Source: an uncultured Bacteroidota bacterium | Lineage (GTDB): Bacteria; Bacteroidota; Bacteroidia; Bacteroidales; P3 | NCBI GenBank assembly: GCA_902774395.1 | Contig: CACYIK010000003.1 | Span: forward strand, 551-64,550 | Length of the DNA stretch: 64,000 nt | Direction: 5' to 3' | In this document: positions 23,872 through 32,579 of the stretch, piece by piece | Numbering within the stretch: the first letter of the stretch is position 1 | Layout: the number at the start of each line of letters is the position of its first letter | The notes under the pieces: generated by a model | Seen by the model: the letters and a program-made list of their open reading frames with translations, nothing else | The model's database searches: none | Told to the model about the DNA's origin: nothing | Translations under genes and position numbers: made by a program

Positions 23872-26800
23872 ATGAAAAGAGTTGTCCTGCTCTCAATCAT
23901 CTTGATGCACACGGCAGTGTCTTTTGGACAGTTGACTGCGCCTTCGCTCAACGGTCCCAACGACAATATCACAGGTGCCTACACGCGGCAATACATGTCG
24001 TGGAGCCGCATCGCCGCCGCCACCGGCTATACCCTGCAGGTGGACACCGCCGCCACCTTCGACTCGCCGCTGCTATACTCGGTGGAGCACACCAACACCT
24101 CGTCGAGCACGCAAGCACGTTATGTCAACGACTTGCGCTACGGCACACATTATTACTGGCGTGTGAGGGCATACAATGCCACCGACACATCTGCATGGTC
24201 GGTGGTGCGGACCTTGACTACAACTGCCAAGGTGTTCCTGAACTACTCCAACACTCCGGCCGACAGCCTCACCGGAGCCTATACACGGCAGCTCTTCCAT
24301 TGGAACAACTCGCGTGGCTCGATAGGCTACATACTGGAGCTCGACACGGTGGCAGACTTCTCGTCGCCGCACAAGCGCACCTTCAACAAGACCACAGCTG
24401 CCGACAATACAGACAACTACTTCTACTATGCCGTCAACGATATGCGCTATGGCACACGCTACTACTGGCGAGTACGTGCTCGCAACAATGCAGATACATC
24501 GGATTGGTCGGACACGCGCACGTTGCTGACGACCGACAAGGTGTATTTCACAACCCTTTCGCCATCCGACAGCCTCACGGGTGCCTATACAAGGCAGTAC
24601 TTCTACTGGCGTAACTCGCGAGGCTCGACAGGCTACATACTGGAGCTCGACACAGTGGCCGATTTCTCGTCGCCCCACAAGCGCACCTTCAACAAGACCA
24701 CTGCTGCAGACAATACGGATGACGCTTTCTATTATGCCGTCAACGATATGCGCTATGGCACACGCTACTACTGGCGCGTCCGCGCACGCAACGGCGTGGA
24801 CACTTCGGGCTGGTCAGACACGCGCACGTTGCTGACTACCGACAAGGTGTTTTTCTCAAACCTTTCGCCGTCGGACAGCCTCACGGGAGCCTACACAAGG
24901 CAGTACTTCTACTGGCGTAACTCGCGTGGCTCGACAGGCTACATACTGGAACTCGACACGGTGGCCGATTTCTCGTCGCCCCACAAGCGCACCTTCAACA
25001 AGACCACTGCTGCCGACAACACGGATGACGCTTTCTATTATGCCGTCAACGATATGCGCTACGGCACGCGCTACTACTGGCGTGTACGTGCCCGCAACGG
25101 CGTGGATACCTCGGGCTGGTCTGACACGCGCACGTTGCTGACTACCGACAAGGTGTTTTTCACAACCCTTTCGCCGTCGGACAGCCTCACTGGGGCATAT
25201 ACAAGGCAGTACTTCTACTGGCGTAACTCGCGTGGCTCGACAGGCTACATACTGGAACTCGACACGGTGGCCGATTTCTCGTCGCCCCACAAGCGTAGTT
25301 TCAACAAGACCACTGCTGCAGACAATACGGACGATGCCGTATACTATGCTGTCAACGATATGCGCTATGGTACACGCTACTACTGGCGCGTTCGTGCACG
25401 CAACGGCGTGGACACCTCGGGCTGGTCTGACACGCGCACGCTGACAACCACCTATAGGGCATTCCTCAACTCGCCTGCCGACAACTCCACTGGATGGTCC
25501 GTCAGTGGACTATATCTGTACTGGAACAATTCACGTGGATCAACGAAATACATAATACAGATTGACACTTCGGCCACTTTCAGCTCATCGCTACTTCAGA
25601 CCCTGAGCAAGACTACCGCTGCCGACAATACAGACAGCTACTTCTACAAGATAGTCGACGGGCTCCGCTACGGTACCACTTACCGCTGGCGTGTGTGTGC
25701 GATCAACAATGCCGACACCTCGGAGTGGTCTGCCGTATGGCGTTTCACCACTACCTATAATATCACCACCGGTCCGGCGTTGACGATGCCGGTAAATGAC
25801 TCGACCGGACTGACGTATAACAATATAACACTTGTGTGGCAACCCATGGACAACGTGCAAGGCTATCGCTACGAGGTGAGTACCAGCAGTACTTTCGAAA
25901 CGCTTGTTGCCGCGGGCAACACCTCGCTGACCTTCTCGGTGGTGACCACGGCATTGCCGTCGACAACCTATTACTGGCGGGTGCAGGGCTATAACGCCCA
26001 AGGTAACACAGCATGGTCGTCGGTGTGGCACTTCACCACCGACGACGTGACGCTGACAGCTCCATGGCTCGCCACACCTGCCAACGGAAGCAGTCAGCCA
26101 GTGAATGTGGATTTGGCCTGGCACCCAGTCTTTGGCGCACTGACATACGATTTGCAGTTGTCGTTCGACAACAACTTCACCGGTGCCGTGAGCAGTTTCA
26201 ACACTGCCGATACACACTATACTGTCAGCGGGTTGCCTCAGAACATGACATTCTATTGGCGAGCACGCAGTAACAACGGCAATGCTCAGAGCGAATGGTC
26301 GGAGGTCCGCTGTTTTGTTACCAATGGCTGCCAACCGGTTAGCGACACCTTGTACCATGAGATGTGTGAGGGGCAAAGCTATGAGTTCTTTGGAACATCC
26401 TATACGGCTACGGGTAACTATAGCCATATGTTGACAACAGCTGCAGGATGCGACAGCACGGTGGTGCTGGCATTGACGGTATATCCAAGAGGCATGGACG
26501 GCTCGGTAACAGACACTGCCTGCGACAGCTACACATGGAACGACCTCACATTCATCCAAAGCGGCAACTATCCATTCTACACCACCACGGTGCACGGCTG
26601 CGACAGCATGGCCATATTATATCTTACCATATATAATTCTGTTATGGAAGACATCTATGACACCGCCACTGGTATTTATGAATGGAATGGTGAACAATAT
26701 TCAGTCTCAGGCGACTACACGCAGAACTTCTCTACCGTACAGGGCTGCGACTCAACAGTGGTATTGCATTTAACCATCACCGTCGGCATAGCAGATGTTG

Positions 26801-26982
26801 CAGCCGACAACGTCAATATCTTCGTTCGCGGTAACAGCATCATAATCGAAGGCATCGAAGAGGAGTCGGTGAGAGTCTTTGATATGGTGGGCCGTCCCGT
26901 AAGCAATCACAACCTGCCCAACGGAGTCTACATGGTTAAGGTTGGCACGCTGCCCGCCCGCAAGGTGGTGGTGATAAGGTAA
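23872..26982 (+). CDS. Large fibronectin-type repeat protein with T9SS sorting domain
   Basis: 1036 residues. A signal peptide at 1-19 (ending VSFG) is followed by about eight fibronectin-III-like repeats of 100-102 residues with the pattern DSLTGAYTRQ...YWRNSRGSTGYILELD...YGTRYYWRVRARN...SDTRTLTTT. Four in the middle are nearly identical (DNA period 306). Then come three 40-residue repeats with GCDST / ACDSYTWN cores, and an intact T9SS C-terminal domain (SVRVFDMVGRPV...GVYMVKVG...ARKVVVIR). It is exported through the outer membrane by type IX secretion and surface-attached; probably an adhesin or glycan-binding protein. The start is ATG 23872, the first codon of the signal peptide. Confidence 0.88.
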   Translation: MKRVVLLSIILMHTAVSFGQLTAPSLNGPNDNITGAYTRQYMSWSRIAAATGYTLQVDTAATFDSPLLYSVEHTNTSSSTQARYVNDLRYGTHYYWRVRAYNATDTSAWSVVRTLTTTAKVFLNYSNTPADSLTGAYTRQLFHWNNSRGSIGYILELDTVADFSSPHKRTFNKTTAADNTDNYFYYAVNDMRYGTRYYWRVRARNNADTSDWSDTRTLLTTDKVYFTTLSPSDSLTGAYTRQYFYWRNSRGSTGYILELDTVADFSSPHKRTFNKTTAADNTDDAFYYAVNDMRYGTRYYWRVRARNGVDTSGWSDTRTLLTTDKVFFSNLSPSDSLTGAYTRQYFYWRNSRGSTGYILELDTVADFSSPHKRTFNKTTAADNTDDAFYYAVNDMRYGTRYYWRVRARNGVDTSGWSDTRTLLTTDKVFFTTLSPSDSLTGAYTRQYFYWRNSRGSTGYILELDTVADFSSPHKRSFNKTTAADNTDDAVYYAVNDMRYGTRYYWRVRARNGVDTSGWSDTRTLTTTYRAFLNSPADNSTGWSVSGLYLYWNNSRGSTKYIIQIDTSATFSSSLLQTLSKTTAADNTDSYFYKIVDGLRYGTTYRWRVCAINNADTSEWSAVWRFTTTYNITTGPALTMPVNDSTGLTYNNITLVWQPMDNVQGYRYEVSTSSTFETLVAAGNTSLTFSVVTTALPSTTYYWRVQGYNAQGNTAWSSVWHFTTDDVTLTAPWLATPANGSSQPVNVDLAWHPVFGALTYDLQLSFDNNFTGAVSSFNTADTHYTVSGLPQNMTFYWRARSNNGNAQSEWSEVRCFVTNGCQPVSDTLYHEMCEGQSYEFFGTSYTATGNYSHMLTTAAGCDSTVVLALTVYPRGMDGSVTDTACDSYTWNDLTFIQSGNYPFYTTTVHGCDSMAILYLTIYNSVMEDIYDTATGIYEWNGEQYSVSGDYTQNFSTVQGCDSTVVLHLTITVGIADVAADNVNIFVRGNSIIIEGIEEESVRVFDMVGRPVSNHNLPNGVYMVKVGTLPARKVVVIR

Positions 26983-27004
26983 CACCTATACCCTCTACCA
27001 TATA

Positions 27005-27034
27005 AAAAACCATGCACACATGTGCATGGTTTTT
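27005..27034 (+). terminator. Terminator of the FN3/T9SS gene
   Basis: AAAAACCATGCACA, loop CA, TGTGCATGGTTTTT: fourteen perfect pairs. Symmetric, so it could also act on the other strand. Confidence 0.92.
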
Positions 27035-27167
27035 CGTTGGTATGGGTACATTATAGGAACCCTATCGGAACCATAGCGTTACCATATACCAAGACAAAAG
27101 GGGAACAGAAGGATTACAATAGGGGAGCAAAACCGATAGACATATTTTAGATACCTTCATGTTCTTT

Positions 27168-27226
27168 TTTGCGGAGAAAAAATATATTATTCTCCGCAAA
27201 TATGCGGAGAATAATTCGTATATTTG
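27168..27226 (+). promoter_or_regulatory. Three half-site operator and promoter of the Fic gene
   Basis: The half-site GCGGAGAA occurs three times in alternating orientation. TTTGCGGAGAA (27168-27178) faces TTCTCCGCAAA (27190-27200), and TTATTCTCCGC (27187-27197) faces GCGGAGAATAA (27204-27214), each pair being perfect over eleven bases. The -7 element TATATTTG (27219-27226) follows at once, so a bound repressor would cover the promoter. The ATG at 27231 is four bases past the -7 element. Confidence 0.85.
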
Positions 27227-27230
27227 CCGC

Positions 27231-28343
27231 ATGAATTATAGTGGTAAAAAAGCCATCTACGTATGGCAAAATACTGATTGGCCTAACTTTAGGTGGGACG
27301 ATACACAAGTAGCTCCCCTCTTAAATTCGGTGCAAGAACACCAAGCAAGATTACTTGGAATGCTTTCGGTACTGGGTTTTGATATGCAGAAACAGACTAC
27401 CTTGGAGTCTATGACCGAAGATGTAGTTCGTTCATCGGAGATTGAAGGAGAACTTCTTAACCGAGACTCTGTAAGGTCGTCAATAGCTCGTCACCTGGGC
27501 GTCAATATGCCGTCGGCTGGCAGCAGCGACCATTACATCGAAGGTATCGTGCAAGTGGCAATAGATGCAGTAAAGAATTGTAACATGCCGCTCGACAAGG
27601 AGCGTCTATGCAACTGGCATGCCGCATTGTTCCCCACAGGACGCAGCGGCATGTACCGCATCACTGTCGCGGACTGGCGTCAGGGCGACGAGCCTATGCT
27701 GGTGGTGTCCGGAGCCCTGGGGAAAGAACGGGTGCACTATGAAGCCCCACCCTCATCAGTCGTTCCCCATGAAATGGACCGTTTTATGCACTGGTTTAAT
27801 GGTGATCAGCCCGCCAATCAACTATTGAAAGCTGCAGTAGCACACTTGTGGTTTGTGGCAGTGCATCCCTTTGATGACGGCAATGGGCGCTTGACACGGA
27901 CATTGACAGATTTGCTCATAGCCCGAGGAACGGGAATGCAATGTTACAGTGTTTCGGCGGAAATACTTAAAAGCCGTAAAGACTATTACGCCATACTTGA
28001 ACATACAACCAGTGGCGATATGGACATCACAGAATGGCTGCTGTGGTTTCTACAGAGAATAGAAGCAGCCATCACCACTTCGGAGCAGAATCTTCGTGGA
28101 GTGCTGCGCAAGACCGAATTCTGGAATGGCCATGCCGATATTGAATTCAACGAACGCCAACGGAAGATTATAAACCGCCTATATGACGGTTTCGAAGGGC
28201 CGCTGACAAGCAGCAAATGGGCTAAGATATGCCATTGTTCTCCCGACACAGCGTTACGCGACATCACATCGCTGATAGAAAAGGGGGTGCTTGTCAAAGC
28301 GCCATCTGGAGGACGAAATACCCACTATATGCTTACCAATTAA
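27231..28343 (+). CDS. Fic family protein with DUF4172 and C-terminal winged helix
   Basis: 370 residues. The N-terminal DUF4172 region opens MNYSGKKAIYVWQNTDWPNF; the inhibitory helix motif SSEIEG (68-73, pattern SxxxEG) marks an N-terminally autoinhibited (class II) Fic protein. The Fic motif HPFDDGNGRLTR is at 212-223, complete with catalytic His and the anion-binding GNGR, so AMP transfer to a protein target is expected. Residues about 310-368 (ERQRKIINRLYDGF...SPDTALRDITSLIEKGVLVKAPSGGR) form a winged helix, which may bind the operator in front of the gene. The start at 27231 is preferred to an upstream frame because the promoter lies between. Confidence 0.92.
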   Translation: MNYSGKKAIYVWQNTDWPNFRWDDTQVAPLLNSVQEHQARLLGMLSVLGFDMQKQTTLESMTEDVVRSSEIEGELLNRDSVRSSIARHLGVNMPSAGSSDHYIEGIVQVAIDAVKNCNMPLDKERLCNWHAALFPTGRSGMYRITVADWRQGDEPMLVVSGALGKERVHYEAPPSSVVPHEMDRFMHWFNGDQPANQLLKAAVAHLWFVAVHPFDDGNGRLTRTLTDLLIARGTGMQCYSVSAEILKSRKDYYAILEHTTSGDMDITEWLLWFLQRIEAAITTSEQNLRGVLRKTEFWNGHADIEFNERQRKIINRLYDGFEGPLTSSKWAKICHCSPDTALRDITSLIEKGVLVKAPSGGRNTHYMLTN

Positions 28344-28348
28344 AACGT

Positions 28349-28385
28349 AGAAGCAAGGACATCCGTTAGGGGTGTTCTTGCTTCT
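28349..28385. terminator. Terminator between convergent Fic and DUF1015 genes
   Basis: AGAAGCAAG (28349-28357) pairs with CTTGCTTCT (28377-28385), with inner pairs ACA/TGT. T-rich on the plus side; likely serves both genes. Confidence 0.8.
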
Positions 28386-28405
28386 TTAATCTGTAAGTAT
28401 ATAGC

Positions 28406-29671
28406 TTAGCAGAGCTCGTGGATCACGAGGCCGGAGCGCAGCTTGGGCTCGAACCAGGTGGTCTTCGGGGGCATGATGTTGCCGGTGTCGGCAATATCGA
28501 TGATCTGCTTCATGCTGACGGGATAGAGGGCGAAGGCGACCTTCATCTCGCCGTTGTCGACGCGACGTTTCAGCTCGCCGAGACCGCGGATGCCGCCGAC
28601 GAAGTCGATGCGCTTGTCGGTGCGGAGGTCCTTGATGCCGAGCACCTTGTCGAGCACGAGGTTCGAGAGGATAGTGACATCGAGCACTCCGATGGGGTCG
28701 TTGTCGTTGTAGGTGCCGGGCTTGGCGGTCATCTTGTACCAGTGGCCGTCGAGGTACATACTGTGCTCATGCAGCTTGGCGGGCTTGTAGATGTCGGTGC
28801 CCATGTCGGTGAGCTCGTAGCTCTCGCCGACGGCTTTGAGGAACTGCTCCTTGCTGAGGCCGTTGAGGTCCTTGACCACGCGGTTGTAGTCGATGACGTT
28901 GAGCTGGTTGTCGGGGAAGATGACAGTCATGAAGTAGTTGTACTCCTCCTTGCCGGTGTGGTGGGGGTTCTGCTCCTTCTTCTCCTGTCCCACGAGGGCG
29001 GCGGCGGCGCTGCGGTGGTGACCGTCGGCGATGTACATGGCGGGAACCTGCTTGTCGAAGATGTCGACGAGCTCGGCGATGGTGGCCTTGTCGTCGATGA
29101 CCCAGAAGCGATGGCCGAAGCCGTCTTCCTTGGCGATGAAGTCATAGATGGGCTTCTTGGCGGTGATGCCGGCCACGATCTCGTCGATGCGGGCGATGGC
29201 GGGATAGGCGAAGAAGACGGGCTCCACGTTGGCGTTGGTGATGCGGACGTGTTTCATGCGATCCTCTTCCTTGTCCTTACGGGTCAGCTCATGTTTCTTG
29301 ATGACCTTGTTGACATAGTCCTCACTGTAGGCGCAGGCCACGATGCCGTACTGCCACTTGGCGTTGGCATCCTTGGGGTTCATGCTCTGGGCGTAGATGT
29401 AGAGTTTCTCCTCCTCATCCTTCACCAGCCATCCGAGGTCCTTGAAGAGGTTGTAGTTCTTCACCACCTGAAGGTACACTTCGGGCGAGTGCTCGTCGGT
29501 GCCTTTGGGAAGGTCGATCTCAGCCTTGGTGACATGCAGCAGGCTATAGGGGTTGCCCTCGCACTCCACGCGGGCTTCTTCGCTATTCAGAACGTCGTAG
29601 GGGCGCGAAGCCAGTTTCTCGACGATGTCCACCGGGGGACGGAATCCTTTAAACGGTTTGATGATACTCAT
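28406..29671 (-). CDS. DUF1015 family protein
   Basis: 421 residues, cytoplasmic. The opening MSIIKPFKGFRPP, the ASRPYDVLNSEEAR segment, YIADGHHRSAAAALVG at about 215-230 and the closing GNIMPPKTTWFEPKLRSGLVIHEL are the marks of DUF1015, a conserved family resembling HTH-free SerC-associated proteins in Bacteroidetes and often encoded near serine biosynthesis genes. No such genes are near here. The biochemical function is not established. The length is normal. It is followed upstream by the small gene pair at 29688-30355 on the same strand. Confidence 0.88.
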   Translation of the reverse strand: MSIIKPFKGFRPPVDIVEKLASRPYDVLNSEEARVECEGNPYSLLHVTKAEIDLPKGTDEHSPEVYLQVVKNYNLFKDLGWLVKDEEEKLYIYAQSMNPKDANAKWQYGIVACAYSEDYVNKVIKKHELTRKDKEEDRMKHVRITNANVEPVFFAYPAIARIDEIVAGITAKKPIYDFIAKEDGFGHRFWVIDDKATIAELVDIFDKQVPAMYIADGHHRSAAAALVGQEKKEQNPHHTGKEEYNYFMTVIFPDNQLNVIDYNRVVKDLNGLSKEQFLKAVGESYELTDMGTDIYKPAKLHEHSMYLDGHWYKMTAKPGTYNDNDPIGVLDVTILSNLVLDKVLGIKDLRTDKRIDFVGGIRGLGELKRRVDNGEMKVAFALYPVSMKQIIDIADTGNIMPPKTTWFEPKLRSGLVIHELC

Positions 29672-29687
29672 AGGTTTGTCTTTTTAT

Positions 29688-30020
29688 TTATGAATGATTA
29701 TTAGCGGTATAAAAAATATCGAAACTACGTTGCAGCTTGGCGGGGTCGGTCTGGTAGATGTTGTCGCCGTAGTAGCAGTCGGCCAACACCTCATAGAGTC
29801 GGCAGAACTCGCCAAGATCGTGCTTGCCACGCTGTGCGTTGATGGTGAGCGAAAGAAGTTCCAGCGCGCGGTCGGCGGCACGGTGGCATTGCTCTGTGTT
29901 GCCCTTGCTTTTCCAGCGGTTGGCACGCGACACCTCGCTGCCGATGTTCAGCATCTGCTCCGCCAAGGACATCTGCGCCCAACGGCCGTCCGCCAGTCCT
30001 GTATGTTGATATTCGCTCAT
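29688..30020 (-). CDS. Small helical protein coupled to DUF5674
   Basis: 110 residues, cytoplasmic, helical: LAEQMLNIGSEVSRANRWKSKGN, CHRAADRALELLSLTINAQRGKHDLGEFCRLYEVLADCYYGDN. This pattern is familiar from small proteins adjacent to DUF5674 in other bacteria. The start codon overlaps the end of the DUF5674 gene by four bases, so translation is coupled and the products may form a complex. The pair has the look of a toxin-antitoxin-like unit, but nothing in the sequence proves that. Confidence 0.75.
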   Translation of the reverse strand: MSEYQHTGLADGRWAQMSLAEQMLNIGSEVSRANRWKSKGNTEQCHRAADRALELLSLTINAQRGKHDLGEFCRLYEVLADCYYGDNIYQTDPAKLQRSFDIFYTANNHS

Positions 30021-30355
30021 TGAATCAAACTGTTTACAACATCAATAATCTGTTTCCGCACGGCGGGATCCTGCACATCGCGGCTGCGGTTGCCCTGATA
30101 GGGACGGATGTTGATGAGGGAGTCGAACTCGATAAAGTCCTCGTCCTCCATCTCGGGATACAAATTGATACCCCACAGATCTGCTTGCATAGACCCTTGT
30201 GCCAGCAACTCCTTCTCAATATCGGCATGCAGTTCGGCATCAAGACCGAGAATGCATTGCTTCACATCGACAACAGCCTTTATCATGTCGCCGAAATAGC
30301 CCGGCAGCATGGCGTTCAAGTCGCTGTGTTTTATTGGATGTGACAGTATTTTCAT
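30017..30355 (-). CDS. DUF5674 family protein
   Basis: 112 residues. MLPGYFGDMIKAVVDVKQCI, LDAELHADIEKELLAQGSMQ, DLWGINLYPE and FIEFDSLINIRPYQGNRSRDVQDP follow the DUF5674 consensus closely. It is a small cytoplasmic protein of unknown activity. It is first of two genes; the downstream partner overlaps by four bases. Its minus-strand promoter (TATCTTTG, 30391-30384) stands 29 bases upstream, back to back with the promoter of the structured RNA. Confidence 0.82.
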   Translation of the reverse strand: MKILSHPIKHSDLNAMLPGYFGDMIKAVVDVKQCILGLDAELHADIEKELLAQGSMQADLWGINLYPEMEDEDFIEFDSLINIRPYQGNRSRDVQDPAVRKQIIDVVNSLIQ

Positions 30356-30383
30356 GATAATGAACCAAGTCTATTCGAGACTG

Positions 30384-30391
30384 CAAAGATA
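30384..30391 (-). promoter_or_regulatory. Promoter -7 element of the DUF5674 pair
   Basis: TATCTTTG on the minus strand, followed by CAGTC, as in many Bacteroidota promoters. Confidence 0.65.
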
Positions 30392-30444
30392 CAAACTTTT
30401 TACGACATGGAGAAATAATATTTTTCTATATCAGAAAAATGTCG

Positions 30445-30452
30445 TAATTTTG
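30445..30452 (+). promoter_or_regulatory. Promoter -7 element of the 6S-like RNA
   Basis: TAATTTTG followed by CAGTC. The predicted start is near 30458, about 20 bases before the closing helix of the RNA. Confidence 0.6.
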
Positions 30453-30458
30453 CAGTCG

Positions 30459-30645
30459 ATTTCATAAGGAAATCGCGAAGCGTTATACGACTTCTGCTAA
30501 TAGAAATGTAGGAACCTTCTATTTATGCCGCAGAAATGTGTAACGGTTTACGCTATATTAGCGTGGGCTGGTTACGTCTCTCGGCAAAGGTCTTTCCTAC
30601 AACCTCTATTAGAAGATACGTGTACGGCACCACGCTTCTTTTATA
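30459..30645 (+). ncRNA. Rod-shaped RNA, 6S-like candidate
   Basis: Nested helices: GAAGCG (30477-30482) with CGCTTC (30633-30638); CTAATAG (30497-30503) with CTATTAG (30606-30612); TGTAGGAA (30507-30514) with TTCCTACA (30594-30601); GCCG (30527-30530) with CGGC (30582-30585); GTAAC (30540-30544) with GTTAC (30571-30575); and the tip ACGCTA-TAT-TAGCGT (30550-30564). The open region between the third and fourth helix sits where 6S RNA has its central bubble, and the total of about 180 bases fits. The 3' end is CGCTTCTTTTAT. The family is not certain; it may instead be a leader of the lipoprotein gene that follows. Confidence 0.6.
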
Positions 30646-30687
30646 ACTGCTCGACGGGGTGCGGAAGAGCGAAAAAAAATAAACATT

Positions 30688-31119
30688 ATGAAAGTACAAA
30701 AATTATTAATTCTATTCGCAACAGTTACGGTCTTGATGATAGGCTGCAAAGAAGAAGACGGATACAGTGGAGGCTCAAGTCAAGGTGGTGGTTCAAATGG
30801 TTTGATAGGTACAACTTGGACTGCCCCATACGCTGACCACCAAATGGTACTAAAGTTTATTTCAAGTTCCAAATGTGAGGCATATTTTGCTGATGGAAAC
30901 TTAAACTATGTCCGGGGTGCCACTCAAGGTACTTATTCTGTTTCTGGAAACAATGTGACATTTAGCGGTATGGATCTCGTATGGATATATGCTCATAATG
31001 TTCTAAAGAAAGGTACCTATTCTGGAAGTTTTCTAAAAACCACAGGAGAGACTTACTATGTAACGTCGTCTGGAGAAGGCAGCCATAGTACTTGGACTGA
31101 AACTTGGAGCAAACGCTAA
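30688..31119 (+). CDS. Small lipoprotein
   Basis: 143 residues. The signal MKVQKLLILFATVTVLMIGC has its lipidation cysteine at 20, followed by an acidic and then Gly/Ser-rich linker (SGGSSQGGGSNG). The domain has GTTWTAPYADHQMVLKFISSSKCEAYF and ends TWTETWSKR, the pattern of a small lipocalin-like beta-barrel found in many Bacteroidales lipoproteins. It lies 42 bases downstream of the structured RNA and may be cotranscribed with it. Less GC-rich than its neighbours. Function unknown. Confidence 0.75.
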   Translation: MKVQKLLILFATVTVLMIGCKEEDGYSGGSSQGGGSNGLIGTTWTAPYADHQMVLKFISSSKCEAYFADGNLNYVRGATQGTYSVSGNNVTFSGMDLVWIYAHNVLKKGTYSGSFLKTTGETYYVTSSGEGSHSTWTETWSKR

Positions 31120-31182
31120 AAACACTTTTCAGAATTACATTGGCCTTTATTGCAAATTGTATAACATTTTTTATTTTTAAAC

Positions 31183-31224
31183 AAAAGCAAAGGCTTGAGC
31201 CGTTGGACTCAAGCCTTTGCTTTT
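31183..31224. terminator. Bidirectional terminator between lipoprotein and gcvT
   Basis: AAAAGCAAAGGCTTGAG (31183-31199), loop CCGTTGGA, CTCAAGCCTTTGCTTTT (31208-31224): seventeen perfect pairs flanked by T/A runs on both sides. Confidence 0.93.
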
Positions 31225-31267
31225 CGTTTTAAAGTGAGATGCAGACGAGACGTCCGCGTTCCCAGTA

Positions 31268-32374
31268 TTAACCCTCGTAGAAGGGCATCTTGACGGTGAC
31301 AGCCTTGAGGAGTTTCTCGCGGATCTTGATGTAGATCTCGGTGCCGGTCTTGGCGTAGTCGGCGCAGATGAGGGCGGTACCGATGTTCTTGCCGGTGCTG
31401 GGGCTGGGGGAGCCGCTGCGCACCTCACCGATCTTCTTGCCTTCGGCGTTGCAGACCTCGTAGCCGTTGCGGGCGATGCCGCGGTCGACCATCTCGAAGC
31501 CCACCACTTTGCGCTTGAAGCCGGCGGCCTTCTGGGCGAGGAGGAGTTCCTTGTTGATGAAGTTGTTGTTCTCGGCTTTCAGCTTGACGATGAAGGCCAG
31601 AGGAGCCTCGAGGGGGCTGACGGTGTCGTCCATCTCGTGGCCGTAGAGGGCGAAGCCCTTCTCCAGACGCAGGGTGTCGCGGCAGCCGAGACCGGCGGGC
31701 ATGATGCCGAATTCCTTGCCAGCCTCGAAGACCTTATCCCACACCTCGAGGGCTTTCTCCTTGGGGATGTAGATCTCGCATCCGCCAGCGCCAGTGTAAC
31801 CGGTGGTGGAGAGGATGATGTTGGGGATGCCGGCGAAGGTGAGGATCTTGAAGGTGTAGTACTCCATGTCCACGATGTTCTCGCTGGTGAGTTTCTGCAT
31901 GGCCTTGAGGGCGTTGGGGCCCTGAACGGCGAGCTGAGCCCACTGCTCGCTCTCGTTGACGAAGTCCTTGCCGAGTTCCATACCCATCTTGTCGGCAATC
32001 TGGCTCATCCAGTTCCAGTCCTTGTCGATGTTGGCGGCGTTGGGCACCATGAAGTACTCGTCGTCATGGACGCGGTAGACGAGCATGTCGTCGACGACGC
32101 CACCCTGACCGTTGGGGAGGCAGGTGTACTGCACCTTGCCGTCGAAGAGGTCCTCGACGTTGTTGGTGGTGACATACTGCATGAAGTGCTTGGCGATGGG
32201 GCCTTTGGCGCGGAACTCGCCCATGTGGCTCACGTCGAACACGCCCACGTTGTTGCGCACGTTGTTGTGCTCCTCAACGAGGCCAGTGTACTGGATAGGC
32301 ATGTTGTAGCCGGCGAATTCGGCCATCTTTGCACCAAGTTTGATGTGCAAGTCGGTGTACGGTGTGGTTTTCAT
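31268..32374 (-). CDS. gcvT: Glycine cleavage system T protein (aminomethyltransferase)
   Basis: 368 residues. It transfers the methylene group from aminomethyl-lipoyl H protein to tetrahydrofolate. Visible marks are KTTPYTDLHIKLGAKMAEFAGYNMPIQY, VFDVSHMGEF, TGYTGAGGCEIY and GCRDTLRLEKGFALYGHEM (folate-binding region), and the C-terminal barrel. Length is normal. None of the other gcv genes is in the window. It is the last gene of the minus-strand run. The 205 bases upstream contain AACGTT-type direct repeats but no clear promoter. Confidence 0.97.
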   Translation of the reverse strand: MKTTPYTDLHIKLGAKMAEFAGYNMPIQYTGLVEEHNNVRNNVGVFDVSHMGEFRAKGPIAKHFMQYVTTNNVEDLFDGKVQYTCLPNGQGGVVDDMLVYRVHDDEYFMVPNAANIDKDWNWMSQIADKMGMELGKDFVNESEQWAQLAVQGPNALKAMQKLTSENIVDMEYYTFKILTFAGIPNIILSTTGYTGAGGCEIYIPKEKALEVWDKVFEAGKEFGIMPAGLGCRDTLRLEKGFALYGHEMDDTVSPLEAPLAFIVKLKAENNNFINKELLLAQKAAGFKRKVVGFEMVDRGIARNGYEVCNAEGKKIGEVRSGSPSPSTGKNIGTALICADYAKTGTEIYIKIREKLLKAVTVKMPFYEG

Positions 32375-32579
32375 TATGTTATGTATTTGTTATTTAATTG
32401 TTTTTATTACTTATAAATATATTTGATAACGGAAGAACACCCCGTTTATTGTGCTGTGAGGAAATAAATCTGCAACATTCAGCAAATCAATATTTTCAAT
32501 ATTAGTTTAACGTTATTTCAACGTTATATCGACGTTTTTTGAACGTCAAACTATCGTTGAAGCATCGTATAACTATCGT
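32375..32579. other. Intergenic region upstream of gcvT
   Basis: Holds a series of AACGTTAT/TATCGTTT-like words between 32505 and 32580 with irregular spacing. No gene, terminator or riboswitch could be supported. Confidence 0.4.

Noticed and set aside
27159..27230. Upstream start for the Fic gene
   Set aside because: The extension would be translated from the operator and promoter; the family start MNYSGKKAIYVWQ is at 27231.
30525..30836. Plus-strand 103-codon frame across the 6S-like RNA
   Set aside because: It lies over a clearly structured RNA and runs out of frame into the lipoprotein gene; no protein features.
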